64,000 bases of DNA, taken from Caprimulgus europaeus (Eukaryota > Chordata > Aves > Caprimulgiformes > Caprimulgidae). The stretch lies in assembly GCA_907165065.1 (NCBI GenBank), contig OU015528.1, positions 24,076,015 to 24,140,014 on the forward strand, in the 5' to 3' direction. The notes beneath the pieces were generated by a model. The model was not told where the DNA came from, did not search any database, and was given only the letters and a program-made list of their open reading frames with translations. Positions 62,301-64,000 of this stretch are shown piece by piece (position 1 is the first letter of the stretch; every line of letters starts with the position of its first letter). Position numbers and translations under genes: made by a program.

Positions 62301-62997
62301 TCATTGCCTGATTAAGCAGTTACTTAGCGACACAGTAGGTTTCTTCTAATCCTGTGTTTGTATCCTAGAAATTCCACACTTAGGTATGAGAATAATTTGC
62401 GCTTGTGTAGCAGTTACCTTTGTAACTGTCAAAGCACTTTGTGAAAGACAGTATAATTTATCCCCATTTTAAAGGTGATGAAAATGAGCCATATAAAGCT
62501 GATGAAAGTGACCAAGTGGGGAAAAAAATTTAGGTGTGAAAAAAATTCAGCCTTCTAAATCATATTGTATCTTTAAGAATAGCAATTGTAAAATCTCTAA
62601 CATGGAATGGGTTTGGGGGATCACAGTTCATTATCATAACTGAGAATAGTTACTCTTAATTAAGCAGGAGTAATTATCCTATAGTCTAAAATTTTATAAA
62701 CACTTTGTGCGATGATTTTTGTCTTGCTGGTAACAAGCAATTCATTGCAGTTTTGTGTAGCTAGTGTAATATCCATGTAAGCCTAGTAAATGTAATCAAA
62801 CTGGTTACATTGCAAATTATGAATTAGTATAGAAAGAACAGACCACTAATAAACCATGAATTGTCAAACAGTTGCTTTGAGATTACTGAACATCTTTTAC
62901 TTGCTTGCAGTGTTGGGAAAATGGCATTATCTTATGCAGGAAAATTGCAGAACAGTATGAGAGCTACTATGACTACAGAAACCTCAGCAAGATGAGG
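515..62997 (+). CDS. DOCK4: DOCK4, central part, 25 exons (both gene ends outside window)
   Basis: DOCK4 is a cytoplasmic and membrane-recruited exchange factor that loads GTP on Rac1 (Rap1 is also reported), acts with ELMO proteins, and controls cell migration, dendrite growth and adhesion; this is family knowledge. In the sequence, 25 exons with AG acceptors and GT donors join to 907 codons with no stop and consistent phases. Window residues 1-183 are DHR-1, about 185-797 the ARM-like helical linker, and 798-907 the start of DHR-2. By memory of human DOCK4 (1,966 residues) this is about residues 400-1305. The sister gene DOCK3 is less similar in exons 2, 4, 5 and 10-12. The first base of the reading frame belongs to a codon split with an exon upstream of the window. 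No promoter, start codon, stop codon or poly(A) site of the gene is here. Confidence 0.96.
640..2055 (+). other. intron 1
   Basis: It holds an alternating TA/TG/CA tract around 1285-1420 (see separate entry). A 101-codon open frame at 1515-1820 shows no family resemblance and is taken as chance. Nothing else is recognised. Confidence 0.85.
1285..1420. repeat. TG/TA-rich simple sequence
   Basis: Irregular alternating purine-pyrimidine DNA with short (TA)n, (TG)n and (CA)n runs, such as gtgcatatgtgtgtgcatat and repeated atatata blocks. It is not a clean microsatellite. Confidence 0.7.
2056..2218 (+). CDS. DOCK4: DOCK4 window exon 2 (DHR-1)
   Basis: It encodes residues 42-95 and the first base of residue 96. 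The motifs [37 protein letters not shown] and EFRHCS are the core strands of DHR-1. The PPASEY stretch separates DOCK4 from DOCK3, which has NRSSY there. A cysteine stands in IRCEFRHC where I recall phenylalanine in mammals. Acceptor attag; donor CCA|gtaagt, leaving phase 1. Confidence 0.97.
2219..3805 (+). other. intron 2
   Basis: AT-rich intron with no recognised repeat. It ends with a good acceptor, tatgcatttcag. Confidence 0.85.
3806..3912 (+). CDS. DOCK4: DOCK4 window exon 3 (DHR-1)
   Basis: It completes residue 96 (Thr) and encodes 97-131: [18 protein letters not shown], then [17 protein letters not shown]. The [11 protein letters not shown] pattern is shared by DOCK3/DOCK4 DHR-1 domains. 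The lysine-rich KEKGEKK lies in the region where DHR-1 domains carry basic lipid-contacting residues. Donor AAG|gtattt, phase 0. Confidence 0.97.
4436..4440. repeat. target-site duplication, left (LTR copy 1)
   Basis: GTCAC directly before the LTR, matched by GTCAC at 5590-5594 directly after it. Confidence 0.75.
4441..5589 (-). mobile_element. solo LTR of an avian endogenous retrovirus, copy 1
   Basis: It is about 1.15 kb, read on the minus strand from TGTATTGGG to ACCCACCACA, so it has the usual TG...CA ends. A 5-base direct repeat GTCAC flanks it (4436-4440 and 5590-5594) and fits a target-site duplication. No internal retroviral region adjoins it, so it is a solo LTR. The middle is built of related GC-rich modules containing variants of CTGCTCCAGCGTGGG. 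I recognise the family from neoavian genomes but will not give a database name. It differs from the copy at 15404-16425 at about a dozen of the first 265 bases by eye, so it is fairly young. Class (ERVL or ERVK type) is undecided; the 5-base duplication leans to ERVL. Confidence 0.85.
5590..5594. repeat. target-site duplication, right (LTR copy 1)
   Basis: GTCAC directly after the LTR and identical to the left flank. Confidence 0.75.
5746..5902 (+). CDS. DOCK4: DOCK4 window exon 4 (end of DHR-1)
   Basis: It encodes residues 132-183 and the first base of 184: [20 protein letters not shown], then [18 protein letters not shown] and ending [25 protein letters not shown] closes the DHR-1 domain in DOCK3 and DOCK4. 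GIFLGNN is DOCK4-like (DOCK3 has a different insert here). Acceptor tttcacag, donor ATG|gtagga, phase 1. Confidence 0.97.
8834..8960 (+). mobile_element. CR1 LINE, 3' end fragment
   Basis: It matches the familiar 3' tail of avian CR1 in sense orientation: ggccagtttggatgaagctt, gagcaacctggtctag, then ggtcccttacaacccatacc, ending with the ATTCTATG-type octamer repeat (attgtatgattctatg). It is strongly 5'-truncated, and point changes suggest an old copy. Confidence 0.85.
9451..9485 (+). mobile_element. possible CR1 3' remnant
   Basis: ctcaaagatctctttcaatc followed by caaaccattctgta resembles the last 35 bases of CR1 before the octamers. It is too short for certainty. Confidence 0.35.
11783..11880 (+). 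CDS. DOCK4: DOCK4 window exon 5 (linker start)
   Basis: It completes Gly184 and encodes 185-216: [20 protein letters not shown], then [12 protein letters not shown]. This begins the ARM-like helical linker after DHR-1; LLKWR.HPD.I..CL..L is a conserved helix pair in DOCK3/4. Acceptor tttgcag, donor AAG|gtatat, phase 0. Intron 5 after it is only 101 nt. Confidence 0.97.
11982..12065 (+). CDS. DOCK4: DOCK4 window exon 6
   Basis: It encodes residues 217-244, [20 protein letters not shown] then GSKVFDCL: amphipathic linker helices. It is 84 nt and phase 0 at both ends, so skipping would keep frame. Acceptor caatcag, donor TTG|gtaagt. Confidence 0.97.
12066..12160 (+). other. intron 6 (95 nt) with internal hairpin
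   Basis: This very short intron contains an A run, GC, AAAA, GC and a T run. Positions 12118-12128 pair perfectly with 12133-12143 (11 bp, AAAA loop). The T side belongs to the polypyrimidine tract that runs to the acceptor at 12159-12160. Confidence 0.85.
12161..12261 (+). CDS. DOCK4: DOCK4 window exon 7
   Basis: It encodes residues 245-277 and two bases of Arg278: [20 protein letters not shown], then [30 protein letters not shown] is a strongly conserved linker segment in DOCK3 and DOCK4. Acceptor cttatag, donor CAG|gtgaag, phase 2. Confidence 0.97.
12262..12986 (+). other. intron 7
   Basis: 725 nt of ordinary intron. I see no repeat. Confidence 0.85.
12987..13068 (+). CDS. DOCK4: DOCK4 window exon 8
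   Basis: It completes Arg278 and encodes 279-305: [20 protein letters not shown] then HIQEVLK. The frame and both ends match DOCK4. The middle ([12 protein letters not shown]) looks less conserved than neighbouring exons compared with my memory of the mammalian sequence (YVDRITEAERQE). Acceptor attctag, donor AAG|gtaata. Confidence 0.95.
13069..14126 (+). other. intron 8
   Basis: 1.06 kb of intron with no recognised element. A minus-strand open frame at 13790-14014 has no family features. Confidence 0.85.
14127..14297 (+). CDS. DOCK4: DOCK4 window exon 9
   Basis: It encodes residues 306-362: [20 protein letters not shown], then [20 protein letters not shown] and a tail ending SQLQ. YIFK.IVQSR..(Y/F)S.AT is shared with DOCK3; GGQNEEEF is DOCK4-like. 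171 nt, phase 0 at both ends. Acceptor tttatag, donor CAA|gtaagt. Confidence 0.97.
14832..14905 (-). mobile_element. CR1 LINE, short 3' end
   Basis: catagaatcatagaat followed by ggtttgggctggaagggacc and ttaaagatcatctagctcca is the reverse complement of the CR1 3' tail with its octamer repeats. Only about 75 bases remain. Confidence 0.88.
15404..16425 (-). mobile_element. solo LTR of the same avian endogenous retrovirus, copy 2
   Basis: It is about 1.02 kb, same family and orientation as 4441-5589, with the same ends (TGTATTGGG...ACCCACCACA on the minus strand). It is about 130 bases shorter than copy 1, partly through fewer of the internal GC-rich modules. The flanks are ATTAC (15399-15403) and GTTAC (16426-16430), which agree at four of five bases and fit an aged target-site duplication. 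No internal retroviral sequence is attached. The divergence of roughly 5% from copy 1 suggests modest age; this is judged by eye. Confidence 0.85.
16842..17034 (+). CDS. DOCK4: DOCK4 window exon 10
   Basis: It encodes residues 363-426 and one base of 427: [20 protein letters not shown], then [40 protein letters not shown] and YTNP. LGS(L/M)P and VKLQ.I..TV.S.L are shared with DOCK3; [17 protein letters not shown] is DOCK4. This is the longest exon in the window (193 nt). Acceptor cctctag, donor CAG|gtaagg. Confidence 0.97.
20417..20686 (-). mobile_element. CR1 LINE, 3' fragment
   Basis: It begins with octamer-type repeats (aatcatagaatcacagaatt), then cctagattggaaaagacctt, followed by the reverse complement of the CR1 ORF2 end (the cagtaaagaaattcttccta segment) and caacttgaggccatttcctc. 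It is 5'-truncated and diverged, an older CR1 subfamily. Confidence 0.88.
21134..21743 (+). mobile_element. solo LTR of an avian endogenous retrovirus, older family
   Basis: Sense-oriented element of about 0.6 kb. It starts near tcctggttttgctaggatag and aattttcttc and contains gtgagcaattgcactgtgca and an AATAAA-bearing T/A-rich tract. It ends near gaga.agcaggctgtg with a tail resembling the ...AACCACAACA end of this common avian LTR type. No internal retroviral region adjoins it. Clear target-site duplications were not found and it looks much more diverged than the two LTRs upstream, so it is old. The borders are uncertain by about 10 bases. Confidence 0.7.
22090..22167. repeat. imperfect 39-base tandem repeat, two units
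   Basis: agtaaaagcttctacttata and agtaaaagcttctgcttatc begin two units 39 bases apart. The second unit ends about 80 bases before the exon 11 acceptor. Confidence 0.65.
22248..22375 (+). CDS. DOCK4: DOCK4 window exon 11
   Basis: It completes Asp427 and encodes 428-469: [20 protein letters not shown], then [20 protein letters not shown] and [22 protein letters not shown]..(I/V)K is shared with DOCK3. Acceptor ttttgcag, donor TCA|gtaagt, phase 0. Confidence 0.97.
22583..22632. repeat. 25-base tandem duplication
   Basis: gctttgactctttgagtatt followed by atgtt, then the same unit with one T fewer. This is a recent slippage-type duplication. Confidence 0.8.
23679..23697. repeat. (AAAT)n short microsatellite
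   Basis: aataaataaataaataaat: four to five units. Confidence 0.75.
24548..24682 (+). CDS. DOCK4: DOCK4 window exon 12
   Basis: It encodes residues 470-514: [20 protein letters not shown], then [20 protein letters not shown] and FQDVT. SRPQPS.SAMR.QFQDVT is specific to DOCK4 as I remember it (DOCK3 has a different, cysteine-containing segment). 135 nt, phase 0 at both ends. The acceptor ttatttaag is weaker and purine-richer than the others; donor ACT|gtaagt. Confidence 0.96.
24683..27754 (+). other. intron 12
   Basis: 3.1 kb of AT-rich intron in which I recognise no repeat, RNA gene or exon. Confidence 0.8.
27755..27853 (+). CDS. DOCK4: DOCK4 window exon 13
   Basis: It encodes residues 515-547: [20 protein letters not shown], then [28 protein letters not shown] is conserved in DOCK3/4. 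99 nt, phase 0 at both ends. Acceptor tgaacag, donor AGG|gtaagt. Confidence 0.97.
27854..34495 (+). other. intron 13
   Basis: 6.6 kb. It holds a T run at about 29584-29600, a tRNA box-A-like stretch near 30455 (rejected as a tRNA) and the candidate microexon at 31001-31024. A somewhat GC-richer segment around 32815-33070 carries no family signature. Confidence 0.83.
31001..31024 (+). other. candidate 24-nt in-frame microexon (unproven)
   Basis: The pyrimidine-rich acceptor ccctctcttccag ends at 31000. It is followed by 24 bases reading CTA AAG GAG CCC GAG CAG AGT AAG (LKEPEQSK) in the phase required between exons 13 and 14, then a donor AAG|gtgggt. The length is a multiple of three and no stop arises. 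I do not recall this insert in any DOCK4 protein, so it may be a chance pairing of splice-like sites. Confidence 0.25.
34496..34590 (+). CDS. DOCK4: DOCK4 window exon 14
   Basis: It encodes residues 548-578 and two bases of Asn579: [20 protein letters not shown], then [23 protein letters not shown] is a DOCK3/4 hallmark of the linker. Acceptor ttccaaag, donor CAA|gtaaga, phase 2. Confidence 0.97.
37795..37870. repeat. 38-base tandem duplication
   Basis: ttcttgcttttatgtaatac occurs at 37795 and 37833, followed by similar 18-base tails (acagtgttgctaacaacg and aaaatgctgctaaagact). Confidence 0.8.
37900..37975. repeat. TA/CA/TG simple sequence
   Basis: An irregular alternating tract (atatatacacacgtag, gtatgcatgtatgtat, acatatatacacatatgtgt). 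Confidence 0.7.
40699..41640 (-). mobile_element. CR1 LINE, 3' part of ORF2 and tail
   Basis: The left end has octamer repeats (agaatcatagaatc) and cgcctagctggaaaagacct. The sequence then follows the reverse complement of the CR1 reverse-transcriptase C-terminal region: cctcagctgctcctcataag, ccagccccttcaccagcttt, gcccattgatccaacctgtc, gagccctggggaacaccact. It is 5'-truncated and its reading frame is decayed, an older copy from a different subfamily than 55373-56160. Confidence 0.92.
41896..41971 (+). CDS. DOCK4: DOCK4 window exon 15
   Basis: It completes Asn579 and encodes 580-604: [20 protein letters not shown] then NFDYK. IVTTV.YLS.AL.KNF matches DOCK3; LNENFDYK is DOCK4. Acceptor tttctag, donor AAG|gtagag, phase 0. 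Confidence 0.97.
41972..43562 (+). other. intron 15
   Basis: 1.6 kb of AT-rich intron; short A run near 42970. Overlapping small open frames near 42517-42795 on both strands look like chance. Confidence 0.83.
43563..43663 (+). CDS. DOCK4: DOCK4 window exon 16
   Basis: It encodes residues 605-637 and two bases of Lys638: [20 protein letters not shown], then [28 protein letters not shown] is conserved in DOCK3/4; the KKKK run is a basic linker. No open frame of reporting size exists on + here, but phases, acceptor attgtag and donor AAA|gtaagt agree. Confidence 0.96.
43664..44312 (+). other. intron 16
   Basis: 649 nt with no recognised repeat. Confidence 0.85.
44313..44371 (+). CDS. DOCK4: DOCK4 window exon 17 (59 nt)
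   Basis: It completes Lys638 and encodes 639-657, [19 protein letters not shown], plus one base of Gly658. KYGDMRV.M..E.FSMWQNL is near-identical in DOCK3 and DOCK4. Acceptor cattgcag, donor TAG|gtaagt. Confidence 0.97.
44372..46437 (+). other. intron 17
   Basis: 2.1 kb of intron with no recognised element. The acceptor is cattttag. Confidence 0.85.
46438..46586 (+). CDS. DOCK4: DOCK4 window exon 18
   Basis: It completes Gly658 and encodes 659-707: [20 protein letters not shown], then [20 protein letters not shown] and [33 protein letters not shown] is among the most conserved stretches of DOCK3/4. Donor CAG|gtactg, phase 0. Confidence 0.98.
46587..48151 (+). other. intron 18
   Basis: 1.6 kb. 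A 98-codon open frame at 46859-47155 has no recognised homology. An A run of 16 lies near 47929-47944. Confidence 0.82.
48152..48237 (+). CDS. DOCK4: DOCK4 window exon 19
   Basis: It encodes residues 708-735, [20 protein letters not shown] then TYRELFNS, plus two bases of Ile736. VEA.LIDKLDS...EGKGDE.YRELF is shared with DOCK3. Acceptor gttgcag, donor TAT|gtgagt, phase 2. Confidence 0.97.
50315..50344. repeat. (T)30 run
   Basis: Thirty consecutive T, followed by CCCCAG. It could be the poly(A) tail of a minus-strand retrocopy, but the right flank shows no gene I recognise. Confidence 0.9.
50757..50802. repeat. diverged local repeat, unit B
   Basis: ttggaagccaagagatatac and agtagctcttctattctgaa align with ggggaagccaagggatatac and gtagctctttcattctgagt at 51635-51681. 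Confidence 0.55.
51635..51681. repeat. diverged local repeat, unit C
   Basis: Partner of the unit at 50757-50802. A weaker relative (ggagccaagggaatgtactc) starts near 50166. Confidence 0.55.
52764..52790. repeat. 11-bp perfect inverted repeat
   Basis: GAATGAACAAT (52764-52774) and ATTGTTCATTC (52780-52790) are separated by a 5-base loop. Confidence 0.8.
53397..53423 (+). CDS. DOCK4: DOCK4 window exon 20 (27-nt microexon)
   Basis: It completes Ile736, encodes IPLFGPYP (737-744) and gives two bases of Ser745. The LFGPYPSLL motif is present in DOCK3 and DOCK4 proteins as I recall them, so the exon is probably normally included. 27 nt, phase 2 at both ends, so skipping keeps frame. The acceptor region reads tcaatgcttcctggactag, with a TGC element between the pyrimidine tract and AG, as in SRRM4-regulated microexons. 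Donor TAG|gtaaga. Confidence 0.93.
   Translation, partial: NSTFWSLS
53588..53683 (+). CDS. DOCK4: DOCK4 window exon 21
   Basis: It completes Ser745 and encodes 746-776: [20 protein letters not shown], then [11 protein letters not shown], plus two bases of Arg777. ETWRE.G.S....[12 protein letters not shown] is conserved in DOCK3/4. Only 164 nt of intron separate it from exon 20. Acceptor ttttcag, donor CAG|gtgagt. Confidence 0.97.
53684..56199 (+). other. intron 21
   Basis: 2.5 kb; the last third is a CR1 insertion (55373-56160) that leaves about 40 bases before exon 22. The rest is unremarkable. Confidence 0.88.
55373..56160 (-). mobile_element. CR1 LINE with open ORF2 C-terminus
   Basis: Reading minus, an open frame from about 56157 to the TAG at 55459-55461 gives 232 codons that match the CR1 ORF2 C-terminus: [95 protein letters not shown]. 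The 3' tail with octamer-like repeats (cagcatcacagaatg) is at the left end. It lacks the endonuclease and most of the reverse transcriptase, so it is a dead 5'-truncated copy. The undamaged frame suggests it is the youngest CR1 here. Open frame continuing beyond 56157 on the minus strand is antisense of host sequence. Confidence 0.95.
56200..56260 (+). CDS. DOCK4: DOCK4 window exon 22
   Basis: It completes Arg777 and encodes 778-797, [36 protein letters not shown] is DOCK4 (DOCK3 has GEETENKKIGCTVNLM). The acceptor is ctgttttag. The donor TTG|gtttgt is the weakest in the window. 61 nt, so skipping would shift frame. The CR1 at 55373-56160 lies immediately upstream. Confidence 0.96.
56261..59201 (+). 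other. intron 22
   Basis: 2.9 kb of AT-rich intron with short T and A runs. No repeat or gene is recognised. Confidence 0.83.
59202..59295 (+). CDS. DOCK4: DOCK4 window exon 23 (DHR-2 start)
   Basis: It encodes residues 798-828, [20 protein letters not shown] then [11 protein letters not shown], plus one base of Glu829. (E/K)[13 protein letters not shown] marks the start of DHR-2 lobe A, which mediates dimerisation of DOCK GEFs. Acceptor attgcag, donor CAG|gtaatg, phase 1. Confidence 0.97.
59296..62044 (+). other. intron 23
   Basis: 2.7 kb with no recognised element; A run of 14 or so near 59690-59705. Confidence 0.83.
62045..62193 (+). CDS. DOCK4: DOCK4 window exon 24 (DHR-2 lobe A)
   Basis: It completes Glu829 and encodes 830-878: [20 protein letters not shown], then [20 protein letters not shown] and IIQNFDRGK. 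The [12 protein letters not shown] signature is found across DOCK-A/B DHR-2 domains; [20 protein letters not shown] is DOCK4. Acceptor tcttgcag, donor AAG|gtaaaa, phase 0. Confidence 0.98.
62194..62910 (+). other. intron 24
   Basis: 717 nt of ordinary intron. Confidence 0.85.
62911..62997 (+). CDS. DOCK4: DOCK4 window exon 25 (DHR-2 lobe A)
   Basis: It encodes residues 879-907: [20 protein letters not shown] then [26 protein letters not shown] is the conserved lobe A helix hairpin. 87 nt, phase 0 at both ends. Acceptor cttgcag, donor AGG|gtaatg. The next exon expected (a segment like MMEASLYDKIMDQQRLEPEF) is not in the remaining 1 kb. Confidence 0.98.
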
Positions 62998-64000
62998 GTA
63001 ATGTACCTGAGTACTTGTCATCAATCAGAGATCCAAAAGCTTTTTAGTTTGGGTTGTAAAATATTACCTTGAAAATTAAATTTGGAATGGTCCTTAGGTT
63101 TGGTTTGCAAACTTTATTTTTTACCTTGTGGGGTTTTTTTTCTACAATAAAGATAATAAAAAGGAGTGTGAGATTTTTGAAGAAAAATGGGAAAATAAAT
63201 GATCCTGCAATGTTTGTACCTAAACGGCACCCCGTTTGTGTGCATGCTTATGCAGAAAAATTATAGTATAAATTCAGTTTCATTGTTTTCCTATGGTTTA
63301 TCCAGGGAATGTGCTCTATGCAGTCTTTCACTAGGAGCATCAATGTATCTTTGCAATTGTAATTGCAAGCAAACAGCTTGCAACAAGCAACATACACCTT
63401 TGCGATTTTTTTTTAATTTTCTGCTTAAAAATATGGTCTTTTTAATATCATATAGCCAAAATTAATCTTTCCTGGCATAGTCTTCCTGCTTTCTTTCTTA
63501 TTTTTTTCTGGAACTTTAAGCATTGTTTCTTTCTTCATTCTTTCTGATACTTCATTTTAAAGATTATTCAGTCTTCCCTTTTCTTATCTGCTTCTGATGG
63601 ATTCAATTTTATGTTACAGCTTCCTTTTTAAATTTTCCATATGTGTAGGATGCTTGCTGCTAGGACAGACTGAAGTATAATTAATGCAGAGCTGCTTAAC
63701 AGCATTATGCAAAATTCTCAACTGCTATGTAGCAGTACTCCCTGTGATCTGCTTATTACATATATATTTAGATAGCCCAATAGCAGAATCCTGTAATCAA
63801 AAGCAAAGTGACTATCATCATGTGAATAAAATAATTAGTTTATGCACATTTAATTAATTGTACTTAATGTGTTTTGCATTTGAATTGGGAAATAATCCTT
63901 CTGCTGTATCTATGCCACCTATGTTATTCTAAAAATGGAGGTGTGGGGATTTCTCATAGAAGTATAACTAGGCAGCTGTTGGTATCATGTACACATTAAA
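62998..64000 (+). other. intron 25, 5' part
   Basis: AT-rich intron running off the window; no recognised element and no further DOCK4 exon. Confidence 0.85.

Noticed and set aside
1-64000. CRISPR arrays, operons, riboswitches, bacterial-type promoters or a second gene
   Set aside because: Intron-exon structure and CR1/LTR content show a vertebrate gene body; none of these features is visible.

Overview
The window is avian nuclear DNA holding the middle of one protein-coding gene on the + strand: DOCK4 (dedicator of cytokinesis 4), a guanine-nucleotide exchange factor for Rac and Rap GTPases. I located 25 consecutive coding exons with AG/GT splice borders. Joined, they read without a stop through 907 complete codons (2,723 bases), and every phase fits the next exon. 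The first and last exons of the gene lie outside the window. A bird is indicated by CR1 LINE pieces and by LTR families that I recognise from neoavian genomes; I cannot name the species, but a neoavian bird is likely.

Layout: exons 1-4 (515-5902) encode nearly all of the DHR-1 (C2-like, phosphoinositide-binding) domain. Exons 5-22 (11783-56260) encode the helical ARM-repeat-like linker typical of DOCK-A/B proteins. Exons 23-25 (59202-62997) encode the start of DHR-2, the catalytic GEF domain. Its catalytic lobes, the N-terminal SH3/ELMO-binding region and the proline-rich tail are not in the window. The family call is DOCK4 rather than the sister DOCK3 because segments such as [37 protein letters not shown] and [13 protein letters not shown]-type residues in exon 22 follow DOCK4 as I remember it. 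No second gene was found.

The remaining roughly 61 kb is intron. Recognisable mobile DNA: two closely related, minus-oriented solo LTRs (4441-5589 and 15404-16425) with visible target-site duplications; one older plus-oriented solo LTR (21134-21743); and five CR1 LINE fragments plus one doubtful remnant. The best-preserved CR1 (55373-56160) ends only about 40 bases before the exon 22 acceptor. There are also small tandem duplications, short hairpins, AT-rich simple sequence and a 30-base T run.

The points most worth a second look are a 27-nt microexon (exon 20) with a TGC element by its acceptor, an unannotated in-frame 24-nt exon candidate in intron 13 (31001-31024), the paired LTRs that bracket exons 5-9, the CR1 pressed against exon 22, and a hairpin that includes the polypyrimidine tract of the 95-nt intron 6. 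I saw no convincing new system beyond these; this is mostly an ordinary vertebrate gene body. Comparisons with human DOCK4/DOCK3 come from memory, not from a search.
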